The notes: generated by a model not told the origin, from the letters alone. Positions 17,298 to 25,753 are shown, counted from the stretch's first letter. The stretch is DNA of 64,000 bases from Polaribacter haliotis (GCF_014784055.1 NZ_CP061813.1:2676001-2740000); one strand, 5' to 3'. Program-made: numbers and translations.

Positions 17298-17730
17298 TGT
17301 CATTTCGACCTTGTGGAGAAATCTTTATCTTTATGCTTTATGAAAAAAACAATAGGAACACATAATTATTAAGTTTACATAATAACGAATAAGAATAAAA
17401 CAGTTTTGTATTTAGGTTTTACAAATAATTTAAAAGATAGACTCTACTACCACTCACATCCTGAAGCTAATTCTAAACATTTTTCTCATAAATATAATTG
17501 TAAATATTTAATTTATTTCGAACATTATCAAGATGTTGAAATTGCAATTAATAGAGAAAAACAAATAAAAAAATGGAATAGAAAGAAAAAAGAATTTTTA
17601 ATTTCCACAAAAAATCCTGATTGGAATTTTTTAAATGATGAGTTATAGGTTTTCGACAACACTACTTGTTTTTTAAGCTAATTTCTGTTAAAAGATTTTT
17701 CGACTACACTGCGTTTCGCTCAAAATGACA
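17298..17730 (+). mobile_element. Palindromic repeat, family 1, copy B, carrying a GIY-YIG gene between its arms
   Basis: Left arm TGTCATTTCGACC...GGAGAAATCT at 17298-17324 and right arm AGATTTTTCGAC...CAAAATGACA at 17693-17730 are the same arms as in the solo copies, but about 370 bp apart, with a GIY-YIG nuclease pseudogene between. A degenerate second right arm (TTTTCGACAACACT) follows the gene stop at about 17650. Flanking copies lie 7 bp (left) and 6 bp (right) away. I infer this is the long, coding form of the element and the solo copies are its deleted derivatives. Confidence 0.6.
17340..17648 (+). pseudogene. GIY-YIG nuclease gene with in-frame stop at codon 11
   Basis: From the ATG at 17340 the frame reads MKKTIGTHNY, then TAA (17370-17372), then VYIITNKNKTVLYLGFTNNL and on to NPDWNFLNDEL. 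The VYI and YLG strands are the GIY-YIG core, with catalytic R in NNLKDR and E in INREKQIKKW. Family members typically have an aromatic residue where the TAA stands, so one substitution (for example TAT or TAC to TAA) explains the break. An alternative start at TTG 17406 would lose the first core strand. Length without the stop (about 102 codons) is usual for stand-alone GIY-YIG proteins. It lies between the arms of a palindromic repeat. Confidence 0.8.
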
Positions 17731-17736
17731 TTCGAA

Positions 17737-17889
17737 TGTCATTTCGACCTTATGGAGAAATCTTCATCACGTAATAATTTAACTTTTTACTTTATTTATT
17801 TTAAATTACAAATAATTTTTTTCTAATTTTTGTATATTAATTTATCAATAAAGATTTTTCGACTTCACTGCGTTTCGCTCAAAATGACA
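17737..17889. repeat. Palindromic repeat, family 1, copy C
   Basis: Left arm 17737-17763 and right arm 17852-17889 enclose an 88-bp very AT-rich centre with no open frame and no visible relation to the GIY-YIG gene. It is 6 bp (TTCGAA) from copy B and 6 bp (TTCGTT) from copy D. Confidence 0.8.
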
Positions 17890-17895
17890 TTCGTT

Positions 17896-17989
17896 TGTCA
17901 TTTCGACCTTGTGGAGACATCTCGAATTCCAACTTGATTTTTAAGATTTTAAGATTTCTCAATTTCACTGCATTTCATTCGAAATGACA
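17896..17989. repeat. Palindromic repeat, family 1, copy D
   Basis: Left arm 17896-17922 (one base differs: GGAGACATCT) and right arm 17952-17989 ending TTCGAAATGACA, with a 29-bp centre. It ends 11 bp before the stop codon of the sigma factor gene on the minus strand. Confidence 0.8.
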
Positions 17990-18000
17990 AATAGATATTT

Positions 18001-19239
18001 CTAAAGTAATAAACTCTTTTTCTTCCTCTCCAAAAAATCCTTTTCCAAATTATTAGACACTTTTTCTAAAGCAGTATCAATAAATTTTAAAGCTTCTTTT
18101 TTATTGTTTGTTTTAGCAAAATAATCTGCTTTTGCGCCATAAAATAAATACGAACGTTGTGCTAAATCATCAGGATTTATTTGTTCGAAATAATAATTGG
18201 CTTTTATATAGTTTTCACTTTGTAAACAGACAACAGCCATAGTTAATAAATAGGAAGTGGAAGGTTGTATTTTGTGTAAACATTTGTAATAATTCAAAAT
18301 TTTATTCCAATCTGTTTGTTCGAAATTAGGCGCTTTTATATGTTCTGCAACAATTGCAGCTTCATAATGGTATCTTGAGAATTGTGATGTTTCAACAGCT
18401 TTATTCATCATCATATTTCCTAATTGAATCATAGGAAAAGACCATTTATTTCTATCTTGATTTTTTAAATCTAACAACTCATTTTCAGTATTAATTTTTG
18501 CATCTAATCTTGCAGAATGAAAACACATGAGCGCAAACAAAGCATAACTTTCAGGAATTTGAGAGTGTTTATTTTTCAACAACATTTTACACAATCGAAT
18601 GGCTTCTCCACACAATTCTTTTTGTACTAAAATCTCTTTTTTATTGGAATGAAAACCTTCATTAAAAATAAGATAAATAACATTTAAAACGCTGTCTATT
18701 CTTTCAGGAAGTTGTTTTCCTTGTGGAATCTTGAAGGCTAAATTTGTTTTTTTAATCGTTTTTTTGGCTCTTAATAACCGCTTTTTAATGGTTTCCTCTT
18801 TAGTTAATAAAGCCGATGCAATTTCTTTGGTACTAAAACCAGCAATGGTTTTTAGGGCAAATACAATTTGGTCTTTAGGGTCTAATTTTGGGTGACAAGC
18901 AGTAAAAATCATTCGAAGTTGAGCGTCTTCTATTTCTGCATCTAAAAAAAGTTCCTCTGTTGCAATAGAATCAAAACCTGCTTTAATTTCTGGAATGAGT
19001 TTTTGTTCCGATTTTAGTTTTCTAAAAATATCTAAAACTCTATTTTTTGCAGCTTTTGTTAGCCAAGCTTCAGGATTTTCTGGCTGTTCTTTTCGCCAAG
19101 AAATACTTGCTTTTAGAAAAGTATCTTGCACAGCATCTTCGATAATTTCCAGATTTGAGAGTCCGAAAATTCGAGTTAAAACAGAAACCATCTTTCCACT
19201 ATGATATCGAAAAAGATGGTCTATGAGTTTCGTTTCCAT
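18001..19239 (-). CDS. ECF-type RNA polymerase sigma factor with C-terminal TPR-like domain (ECF42-like)
   Basis: A 412-residue sigma factor: region 2 at about 10-75 (IIEDAVQDTFLKASISW), region 4 helix-turn-helix at about 110-165 (GFSTKEIASALLTKEETIKKRLLRAKK), then ~240 residues of helical repeats containing the conserved RIDSVLNVIYLIFNEGF start of the DUF6596/SigJ-type extension. This layout is that of the ECF42 group, which lacks a classical anti-sigma factor and is paired with YCII/DGPF proteins. That partner is directly upstream, overlapping by one base (TAATG), so the two are translationally coupled. The signal and the target promoters are unknown. Confidence 0.9.
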   Translation of the reverse strand: METKLIDHLFRYHSGKMVSVLTRIFGLSNLEIIEDAVQDTFLKASISWRKEQPENPEAWLTKAAKNRVLDIFRKLKSEQKLIPEIKAGFDSIATEELFLDAEIEDAQLRMIFTACHPKLDPKDQIVFALKTIAGFSTKEIASALLTKEETIKKRLLRAKKTIKKTNLAFKIPQGKQLPERIDSVLNVIYLIFNEGFHSNKKEILVQKELCGEAIRLCKMLLKNKHSQIPESYALFALMCFHSARLDAKINTENELLDLKNQDRNKWSFPMIQLGNMMMNKAVETSQFSRYHYEAAIVAEHIKAPNFEQTDWNKILNYYKCLHKIQPSTSYLLTMAVVCLQSENYIKANYYFEQINPDDLAQRSYLFYGAKADYFAKTNNKKEALKFIDTALEKVSNNLEKDFLERKKKSLLL

Positions 19240-19586
19240 TAATGATCAAATACCATAACTTCTCTAATTTCTACATAAGAGCCTAAATCGTAATCTGGAA
19301 AATCTTTTGCAATTTCTTCAACTGCATCAAAATCTTTGGCAGAAACTGTATAATAACCACCAACAATTTCTTTCAATTCTGTAGATGCAATGTCTTTAGC
19401 TGTTTTTTCAACACCAGAAATACGTCTTATTTTGGAAGTTAAGGCTTCACCTTCATGTTTAATTCCTGCAGCATCCATTTTCTGGCTCCAAGCAAACCAT
19501 TTTCCCATTCTGTTTTGCATTTCTTCTGGAGAAAGCCCTAAATCAGCATAATCTTCGCCGATAAAAATCATCATAAATTGTTTCAT
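19239..19586 (-). CDS. YCII/DGPF-domain protein, partner of the ECF sigma factor
   Basis: A 115-residue ferredoxin-like YCII (DGPF) domain protein. It starts MKQFMMIFIGEDYADLGLSPEEMQ and carries the block STELKEIVGGYYTVSAKDFDAVEEIAKDFP, in which the usual DGPF tetrapeptide is replaced by other residues before the GGYY strand. Such proteins are encoded beside ECF42 sigma factors; their biochemical role is not established. The stop codon overlaps the sigma factor start by one base. A TAATTTTG box (19626-19633) on this strand is the likely promoter for the pair. Confidence 0.85.
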   Translation of the reverse strand: MKQFMMIFIGEDYADLGLSPEEMQNRMGKWFAWSQKMDAAGIKHEGEALTSKIRRISGVEKTAKDIASTELKEIVGGYYTVSAKDFDAVEEIAKDFPDYDLGSYVEIREVMVFDH

Positions 19587-19625
19587 AATCTAAAGTTTTT
19601 AAGTTTATACTATTAAGACGTTTGT

Positions 19626-19633
19626 CAAAATTA
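19626..19633 (-). promoter_or_regulatory. -7 box (TAATTTTG) of the DGPF-sigma factor operon
   Basis: CAAAATTA on the plus strand matches TAnnTTTG on the minus strand, about 40 bp before the ATG at 19586. Confidence 0.4.
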
Positions 19634-19662
19634 AAAAGGGGACACTTTTTTAGTTTTTTATT

Positions 19663-19769
19663 AAAAATCCTAATAAAAGTTTTTAAATGATGAGCTATAG
19701 ATTTTTCGACTACACTGCGTTTCGCTCAAAATGACATTCTGCTGTCATTTCGACCTTGTGGAGAAATCT
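19663..19769. mobile_element. Remnant of a second GIY-YIG element (family 1, site E)
   Basis: Bases 19663-19698 repeat the last ~36 bp of the GIY-YIG gene (AAAAATCCT.AT...TTTTTAAATGATGAG, then the TATAG stop region) with a few changes. The right arm AGATTTTTCGAC...CAAAATGACA follows at once (19699-19736), then 6 bp (TTCTGC), then a left arm (19743-19769) with no partner. Most of the gene and its own left arm are missing here. Confidence 0.65.
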
Positions 19770-19783
19770 TAACTCAATATCTT

Positions 19784-20926
19784 CTAAACAGTCTCCTCTT
19801 TTTTATGCAGAAACCTCGTTAATTTCATAGATAAATCTAACAAAATAATTTTTGCATTTCCATTTCTTTCAATGTGATACATGGCATCATTTAGTTCTTT
19901 TTCTATCTCTAAAATATTTCCAGCATGTACAAAAGGTGCAAATTTAGACAAATCGAAACCTGTTTTTGTTTCCATAAAAACCAACTGATCAGACTTATAG
20001 TTCAGTAATAAAGCTTGTCTAAAAAATTGCAAACAATATTCTAAAAAACGTTTTTGAGTTTCACGTCCGGTTTTTGCAATCGTGTCCGACCAAGAAATTA
20101 ATTGTTGTACCACAGAAGCATTTCCTTTGGCTCTAAAAGCTGTTCTTATCCAGGCAATAAACCATTCTTCGAAAACCAAATCAGAAGAATCGTTGTGTAA
20201 TAAATGAATGGCTTTGTTGTAATTTCCTTCAGCTTGGTGCGCAATTGTTGCAGCTTCACTTTCTGAGCAATTTTCTCTTTCTACCAAAGCTTTTGCAATA
20301 TCTTGTTCTGCTAAAACAGGAAAATGCAACGCTTGACAACGCGATTTTATGGTATTTATAATCTGCTCTTCATTTTCTGTTATTAAAATGAAAACAGTTT
20401 TGTTTGGCGGTTCTTCAATCAGTTTTAATAATTTGTTGGCAGCAGCAATGTTCATTTTTTCTGCCATCCAAATAATCATCACTTTAAAACCACCTTCGTA
20501 AGATTTTAGTTTTAGCTTTTTTACAACATCTTCAGCTTCATCAACTCCAATATTTCCTTGTTTATTTTCTACGCCAATATGTTGCAACCAATTAAATAAA
20601 CTAGCATAAGGTTGTACGCTTAAGAAATCTCGCCATTCTTCTAAATACAAATTACTTATAGGATGTTTTTTTACGCTATCGCTTGTGGTTACAGGAAACG
20701 CAAAATGCAAATCTGGATGTTGCAATTTATTACACTTGATGTTACAAGCTTCAGCATCATCAGAAAAATTACATAATAAAAATTGTGCATAGGCAATTGC
20801 CATTGGCAAAGTTCCACTTCCTTCTTTTCCTACAAACAATTGCGCATGTGGAATTCTGCCATTTTCTGCAGAAACTTGCAAGTGGTTTTTAATATGTTCT
20901 TGACCTATAATTTGGTTGAAAAGCAT
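19784..20926 (-). CDS. holB: DNA polymerase III delta' subunit
   Basis: A 380-residue AAA+ clamp-loader subunit. The N-terminus MLFNQIIGQEHIKNHLQVSAENGRIPHAQLFVG and the KIIEEPP-type block (NKLLKLIEEPPNKTVFILIT) followed by SRCQ are standard for delta' and DnaX relatives. The P-loop is degenerate (GKEGSGTLPMA), as expected for a non-hydrolysing delta' subunit. It contributes to loading the beta clamp at the replication fork. A zinc-like cysteine cluster is reduced to ACNIKCNKLQHPD. A TATATTTG box four bases upstream of the ATG indicates a very short leader. Its stop is 15 bp from the repeat at 19743-19769. Confidence 0.92.
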   Translation of the reverse strand: MLFNQIIGQEHIKNHLQVSAENGRIPHAQLFVGKEGSGTLPMAIAYAQFLLCNFSDDAEACNIKCNKLQHPDLHFAFPVTTSDSVKKHPISNLYLEEWRDFLSVQPYASLFNWLQHIGVENKQGNIGVDEAEDVVKKLKLKSYEGGFKVMIIWMAEKMNIAAANKLLKLIEEPPNKTVFILITENEEQIINTIKSRCQALHFPVLAEQDIAKALVERENCSESEAATIAHQAEGNYNKAIHLLHNDSSDLVFEEWFIAWIRTAFRAKGNASVVQQLISWSDTIAKTGRETQKRFLEYCLQFFRQALLLNYKSDQLVFMETKTGFDLSKFAPFVHAGNILEIEKELNDAMYHIERNGNAKIILLDLSMKLTRFLHKKEETV

Positions 20927-20929
20927 TTA

Positions 20930-20937
20930 CAAATATA
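20930..20937 (-). promoter_or_regulatory. -7 box (TATATTTG) of holB
   Basis: CAAATATA on the plus strand with CAA (TTG on the minus strand) at 20961-20963, 23 bp further upstream. The ATG at 20926 follows 3 bp after the box. Confidence 0.5.
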
Positions 20938-21074
20938 AAATTTGTTATGCAGAATTTCATCAATTTTAGAGAGCAATCTTTTAAATTATGAATTCAAGGT
21001 AGAAATAAATCAATACTACGCAAACGTTAACTTAACTTTTTATATTTCAACTTTCTAAAAACTAAAGAAAAAGG

Positions 21075-21082
21075 TATTTTTG
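21075..21082 (+). promoter_or_regulatory. -7 box (TATTTTTG) of pgk
   Basis: Exact TAnnTTTG match, 22 bp before the pgk ATG. Confidence 0.5.
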
Positions 21083-21103
21083 TGAAAATACTAAAGACTA
21101 AAA

Positions 21104-22291
21104 ATGAAAACACTAAAAGATTTTAATTTCGAAAATAAAAAAGCGATTATTCGTGTAGATTTTAACGTGCCTTTAAATGATAAATTTGAAGTAACAGATA
21201 CTACTAGAATTCAAGCTGCAAAATCTACTATTATAGATATTTTAGAACAAGGAGGAAGCTGTGTATTAATGTCTCATTTAGGTCGTCCAAAAGGTTTTCA
21301 AGAAGAATTTTCTCTGAAGCACATTGTAAAATCGGTAGTAGATATTATTGGTTGCAACGTAAAATTTGTGGAAGATTGTGTTGGAGATAAAGTTGAAGAA
21401 GCAGTTGCTAATTTAGAAGCTGGAGAGATTTTATTATTAGAAAACTTACGTTATTATCCTGAAGAAACAAAAGGTGATGTTGCGTTTGCAGAGAAATTAT
21501 CGAAATTCGGAGATATTTATGTAAATGATGCTTTTGGAACCGCTCACAGAGCACATGCATCAACCACAATTATTGCACAATTTTTTGATGGTAATAAATG
21601 TTTCGGAAACTTATTAGCAAGAGAAATAGAAAGTATAGATAAGGTTTTAAACAACTCAGAAAAACCAGTATTGGCAATTTTAGGAGGTGCAAAAGTATCG
21701 TCTAAAATTACAGTTATCGAAAATATTTTAGATAAAGTAGACCATTTAATTATTGGTGGTGGAATGAGTTTCACTTTTATAAAAGCACAAGGTGGAAAAA
21801 TAGGAAATTCTATTTGTGAAGATGATAAACAAGAGTTGGCTTTAGATATTTTAAAGCAAGCAAAAGCAAAAGGAGTAGAAGTTCATATTCCTGTAGACGT
21901 TGTTGCTGCAGACGATTTTTCTAACGATGCAAATACACAGATTTTAGACATTAATCAAATTCCTGATGGTTGGGAAGGAGTTGATGCTGGACCAAAATCA
22001 AGAGAGATTTTTGATGATGTTGTAAACAAGTGTAAAACGATTTTATGGAATGGACCTTTAGGTGTTTTTGAAATGGAATCTTTTGCAGCAGGTACAATTG
22101 CATTAGGACATTCAATAGACAAAGCAACTAAAAATGGTGCATTTTCTTTAGTTGGTGGTGGAGATTCTGTTGCAGCAGTAAAACAATTTGGTTTTGCAGA
22201 TAAAGTAAGCTACGTTTCTACTGGAGGAGGAGCTATGTTAGAAATGTTAGAAGGAAAAAGTTTACCTGGAATTGAGGCAATTTTAAAATAA
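21104..22291 (+). CDS. pgk: Phosphoglycerate kinase
   Basis: A 395-residue two-domain kinase of lower glycolysis interconverting 1,3-bisphosphoglycerate plus ADP with 3-phosphoglycerate plus ATP. Signatures: RVDFNVPL (residues 18-25, substrate domain), SHLGRPKG (58-65), LLLENLRYYPEE, NDAFGTAHRAHAS, GGAKVSSKI, and the nucleotide-binding end with LWNGPLGVFE and GGGDSVAAVKQFG, STGGGAMLE. All key residues appear intact and the length is normal. It stands alone between its own promoter and a strong hairpin terminator. Confidence 0.97.
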   Translation: MKTLKDFNFENKKAIIRVDFNVPLNDKFEVTDTTRIQAAKSTIIDILEQGGSCVLMSHLGRPKGFQEEFSLKHIVKSVVDIIGCNVKFVEDCVGDKVEEAVANLEAGEILLLENLRYYPEETKGDVAFAEKLSKFGDIYVNDAFGTAHRAHASTTIIAQFFDGNKCFGNLLAREIESIDKVLNNSEKPVLAILGGAKVSSKITVIENILDKVDHLIIGGGMSFTFIKAQGGKIGNSICEDDKQELALDILKQAKAKGVEVHIPVDVVAADDFSNDANTQILDINQIPDGWEGVDAGPKSREIFDDVVNKCKTILWNGPLGVFEMESFAAGTIALGHSIDKATKNGAFSLVGGGDSVAAVKQFGFADKVSYVSTGGGAMLEMLEGKSLPGIEAILK

Positions 22292-22368
22292 AGAAAAATT
22301 TTAATCTTCCAAAAAGGAAGAAACACTCAAGTGAAATAGTATATTTTTCTTGAATATAATTTATTCTT

Positions 22369-22408
22369 ATAAGCGTATAATTTTTTAAATTATACGCTTA
22401 TTGTTTTT
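22369..22408 (+). terminator. Rho-independent terminator after pgk
   Basis: Perfect 15-bp arms ATAAGCGTATAATTT and AAATTATACGCTTAT around a 3-base loop, followed by TGTTTTT. A smaller CTTCC...GGAAG hairpin precedes it at about 22307-22321. Confidence 0.75.
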
Positions 22409-22486
22409 AATAGACATAAGTTTTAATTTAGCAATTAGTTTAAAAAACAGTTACACAATTAAACAAACAAACGATTACACAACAAA

Positions 22487-23527
22487 ATGAAATACACAAA
22501 ACTCCCAAATACCGATATAAAAGTTAGCAAAATATGTTTAGGAACCATGACTTGGGGAAACCAAAATACCCAAGAAGAAGGTTTCGAACAAATGGATTTT
22601 GCTTTAGAACAAGGTGTTAATTTCTTTGATACTGCAGAATTATATTCTGTTCCTGCAACTCCAGAAACGTATGGAGCAACAGAAAAAATTATCGGAAATT
22701 GGTTTGCTAAAACTGGAAATAGAGAAAAAGTAGTTTTGGCAAGTAAAATTGCTGGTGGTGGAGATTATACAAAACACATTAGAGAAGGTGGTTTGAATAA
22801 GAAAAACATTAAAGAAGCAATTGAAGGAAGTTTAAAACGTTTGCAAACAGATTATATCGATTTGTATCAATTACATTGGCCAAATAGAGGTGTAAATGTT
22901 TTCGGTACAAGAGATTTTCCAACAGATACTGCAAAAGATGAAGTTGAAAACTATTTAGAAATCATTCAAACTTTAAATGATTTAATACAAGAGGGAAAAA
23001 TTAGACAATATGGTTTGTCGAACGAAACTCCTTGGGGAACTATGAAATATATGCAAACAGCTGAATTAAATAAATTGGCAAGACCAATTACAATTCAGAA
23101 TTCATATTCTATGATTCATAGAGGTTATGAAGCAGGAATGAGTGAGGTTTCTTTAAGAGAGGATATTGGTTTGTTAGCCTATTCTCCTTTAGCACAAGGT
23201 GTTTTATCTGGAAAATATTTAGATGGAAACTTACCAGAAGGCGCAAGAGGAACTTTATTTCCACGTTTTGTTGCACGTTATATGGGTGATGGTTCTTTGG
23301 AAGCTGTAAAAAGATACGAAGCAATTGCAAAAAAAGCTGGAATTACATTATCGGAAATGTCTTTGGCGTTTGTAAATCAATTGCCATTTGTAACCAGTAA
23401 TATTATTGGTGCTACAAAAATTAGTCAATTAAAAGAAAATATAGGTAGCATTAACATCGATTTATCAGAAGAAACTTTAAAAGAAATTGAAGAAGTTCAT
23501 AAAGATATTCCTAATCCTGCGCCTTAA
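22487..23527 (+). CDS. Aldo/keto reductase, Tas-like
   Basis: A 346-residue NADPH-dependent (beta/alpha)8 reductase. The catalytic tetrad is D48 and Y53 (FFDTAELY), K87 (LASKIAGG) and H130 (YQLHWPN). The start MKYTKLPNTDIKVSKICLGTMTWGNQNTQEEGFEQMDFALEQG, read in pieces, is that of the Tas subgroup of E. coli, whose physiological substrate is not known. Cofactor-end segments GLLAYSPLAQGVLSGKY and IIGATKISQLKENI are present. It is monocistronic with a good terminator 40 bp downstream. Confidence 0.92.
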   Translation: MKYTKLPNTDIKVSKICLGTMTWGNQNTQEEGFEQMDFALEQGVNFFDTAELYSVPATPETYGATEKIIGNWFAKTGNREKVVLASKIAGGGDYTKHIREGGLNKKNIKEAIEGSLKRLQTDYIDLYQLHWPNRGVNVFGTRDFPTDTAKDEVENYLEIIQTLNDLIQEGKIRQYGLSNETPWGTMKYMQTAELNKLARPITIQNSYSMIHRGYEAGMSEVSLREDIGLLAYSPLAQGVLSGKYLDGNLPEGARGTLFPRFVARYMGDGSLEAVKRYEAIAKKAGITLSEMSLAFVNQLPFVTSNIIGATKISQLKENIGSINIDLSEETLKEIEEVHKDIPNPAP

Positions 23528-23567
23528 TTTAGTTAGCAGTTTTTTAGTATTCAGTTGTCAGTCAAAT

Positions 23568-23610
23568 AAAAATCCGATAAAAATTTAATTTTCATCGGAT
23601 TTTCTTTTTT
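23568..23610 (+). terminator. Rho-independent terminator after the aldo/keto reductase gene
   Basis: Arms AAAAATCCGAT and ATCGGATTTT, followed by CTTTTTT. A GTTAGCAGTT...CAGTTGTCAGTC low-complexity run precedes it. Confidence 0.75.
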
Positions 23611-23660
23611 GTCATTCCTGAACAAACAGAATTTTTTTTTAACCTCTTATAATTCTTGTT

Positions 23661-23987
23661 TTAATGTTTTTGTTTCTTTTCAGAATCCACCAACTTCAAA
23701 GAACTTGCAACAAATCTTCCATCAACAACTTCGCCAGTAATTTCTCCTTTACGAACTACGTTACAAAAACCGATTTTCTCATCATGAGCATCTCCAAAAT
23801 CGTCGATATTAAAACCATCAACAAAATAAGCTTTATCGTCTAAACGAACCGCTAAACTGCACCCATCTTCAGAATCTAAATCAAATTGACATTGTCCACA
23901 TGAAACTTCTGCAACTTGTGTTACTTCTTTCTTATTTCCACAAGAAAAAGCAATCATAAATAGGGATAAAAAAAGTAATTTTTTCAT
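23661..23987 (-). CDS. Small lipoprotein, DUF6370-like, cysteine-rich
   Basis: A 108-residue lipoprotein: signal MKKLLFLSLFMIAFSC with lipobox FSC at residue 16. The mature part has VSCGQCQFDLD, GCSLAVRLDDKAYFVDG, DDFGDAHDEKIGFCN and VVDGRFVASSLKLV. The CxxC pair and further cysteines suggest disulfide or metal binding. I recall this pattern as the DUF6370 family, common in Bacteroidota and without a known function. It lies downstream of glnS on the same strand with about 45 bp between, so it could be read from its own promoter. Confidence 0.75.
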   Translation of the reverse strand: MKKLLFLSLFMIAFSCGNKKEVTQVAEVSCGQCQFDLDSEDGCSLAVRLDDKAYFVDGFNIDDFGDAHDEKIGFCNVVRKGEITGEVVDGRFVASSLKLVDSEKKQKH

Positions 23988-24031
23988 AATTATATATTTA
24001 AATTATTTTCGAACTTCCAACTGAATACTTT

Positions 24032-25720
24032 CTACTTTTTAGAGCTCCAAGAATCACGTAATCCAACAGTTTTATTAAAAACCAATTTATCGGTAGTAGA
24101 ATCATCATCAACATTAAAATACCCCAAACGTTGAAACTGAAAACGCTCGCCAATTTCTGCAGTTTGTAAACTTGGCTCTAAATAAGCATTAATAATCTCT
24201 AAAGAATCAGGGTTAATAAATTCCATATAATCTTTGTCTTTATGCGAATCTGGTGCTTCATCTAAAAACAACCTGTCATACGCTCTCACTTCTGCATTAA
24301 TAGCGTGTTTAGCAGAAACCCAATGCAAAGTACCTTTTACTTTACGTTTACTTTCTTCAGTATCCATTCCAGATTTTGTTAATGGATCATATGTACACTG
24401 AATTTCAGTAATATTTCCATCTGCATCTTTTGTACAACTTTCAGCTTTAATATAATACGCATTTTTTAAACGCACTTCACTTCCTAATTTCAAACGGAAA
24501 AACTTCTTATTTGCTTCCTCTCTAAAATCTTCTCTTTCTATATAAATCTCTCTAGAAAATGGAACTTCTCTGCTTCCAAAACCTTCTTCATAATCGTTAT
24601 AATTGGCATCTAACATTTCTTCTTTTCCTTCAGGATAATTTGTGATTACCACCTTTACAGGATCTAAAACTGCCATTACTCTTTTTGCAGTTTTATTTAA
24701 ATCTTCACGGATTTTAAACTCTAAAAGCGCGACATCAATTATATTTTCACGTTTAGAAACACCAACTGTTTCTACAAAACTTCTAATAGAAGCAGGTGTG
24801 TAACCACGTCTTCTTAATCCAGAAATTGTTGGCATTCTTGGGTCGTCCCAACCAGAAACGATTCCGTTTTCAACTAAAGTCAACAATTTACGTTTGCTCA
24901 TAATTGTGTAACTCAAATTCAAACGAGAAAATTCACGTTGTTTTGGCGGATTTGGGTACGAATCTTTACTATATTCATACACATTATCTCTAAACCAATT
25001 GTATAATTCTCTGTGAGGTTTAAACTCTAAAGAACACAAAGAATGCGAAATTTGCTCTAAATAATCACTTTCTCCATGCGTCCAATCGTACATTGGATAA
25101 ATACACCAATCAGAACCAGTTCTGTGATGATCTTTAAACATAATTCTGTACATTAATGGATCTCGCATTAGCATGTTATCGCTTGCCATGTCTATTTTTG
25201 CACGTAAAGTATGTTCTCCTTCTTTAAATTTTCCATCTTTCATTCCTTGAAACAATTCCAAGTTTTCTTCCACAGATCTATTGCGAAAAGGACTGTTTGT
25301 ACCAACTTGAGTTGGCGTTCCTTTTTGTAAGCGCATTTCTTCAGATGTTTGAGAATCTACATACGCTTTACCATCTTTTATCAATAAAACTGCCCAGTCA
25401 TATAATTGCTGAAAATAATCTGAAGAATAACATTCTTCCGCCCATTTATAGCCCAACCAAGAAACGTCATTCTTAATAGCATCTACATATTCCTGCTCTT
25501 CTTTTGCAGGGTTTGTATCATCGAAACGCAAGTTTACAGGCGCATTATATTTCTGCCCTAAACCGAAACTAATACCGATTGCTTTTGTATGACCAATATG
25601 TAAATATCCATTTGGTTCTGGTGGAAAACGGAACCGTAAATTCTCTTTTGGCATTCCATTAGCCAAATCCTCTTCAATAATTTGCTCTAAAAAATTGAGC
25701 GATTTCTTCTCTTCAGACAT
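24032..25720 (-). CDS. glnS: Glutaminyl-tRNA synthetase
   Basis: A 562-residue class I aminoacyl-tRNA synthetase charging tRNA-Gln directly, so no GatCAB-dependent route is needed for this tRNA. Nucleotide-binding signatures are [17 protein letters not shown] (HIGH at 41-44) and IMSKRKLL (KMSKS-type). [17 protein letters not shown] and the two anticodon-binding beta barrels towards the C-terminus ([13 protein letters not shown]) follow the GlnRS/GluRS-Q pattern. A TAATTTTG box lies 25 bp upstream of the ATG. Confidence 0.96.
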   Translation of the reverse strand: MSEEKKSLNFLEQIIEEDLANGMPKENLRFRFPPEPNGYLHIGHTKAIGISFGLGQKYNAPVNLRFDDTNPAKEEQEYVDAIKNDVSWLGYKWAEECYSSDYFQQLYDWAVLLIKDGKAYVDSQTSEEMRLQKGTPTQVGTNSPFRNRSVEENLELFQGMKDGKFKEGEHTLRAKIDMASDNMLMRDPLMYRIMFKDHHRTGSDWCIYPMYDWTHGESDYLEQISHSLCSLEFKPHRELYNWFRDNVYEYSKDSYPNPPKQREFSRLNLSYTIMSKRKLLTLVENGIVSGWDDPRMPTISGLRRRGYTPASIRSFVETVGVSKRENIIDVALLEFKIREDLNKTAKRVMAVLDPVKVVITNYPEGKEEMLDANYNDYEEGFGSREVPFSREIYIEREDFREEANKKFFRLKLGSEVRLKNAYYIKAESCTKDADGNITEIQCTYDPLTKSGMDTEESKRKVKGTLHWVSAKHAINAEVRAYDRLFLDEAPDSHKDKDYMEFINPDSLEIINAYLEPSLQTAEIGERFQFQRLGYFNVDDDSTTDKLVFNKTVGLRDSWSSKK

Positions 25721-25745
25721 TGTTTTAATTGAAAAAATTAGAACA

Positions 25746-25753
25746 CAAAATTA
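25746..25753 (-). promoter_or_regulatory. -7 box (TAATTTTG) of glnS
   Basis: CAAAATTA on the plus strand, 25 bp before the glnS ATG. Confidence 0.45.

Noticed and set aside
17406..17648. Intact 80-residue GIY-YIG protein starting at TTG 17406
   Set aside because: This start would drop the first core strand (VYI), which is encoded upstream in the same frame just after the TAA.
17209..17989. CRISPR-like array of repeats
   Set aside because: Repeats are palindromic elements of different sizes with 6-7 bp gaps, not direct repeats with uniform unique spacers.
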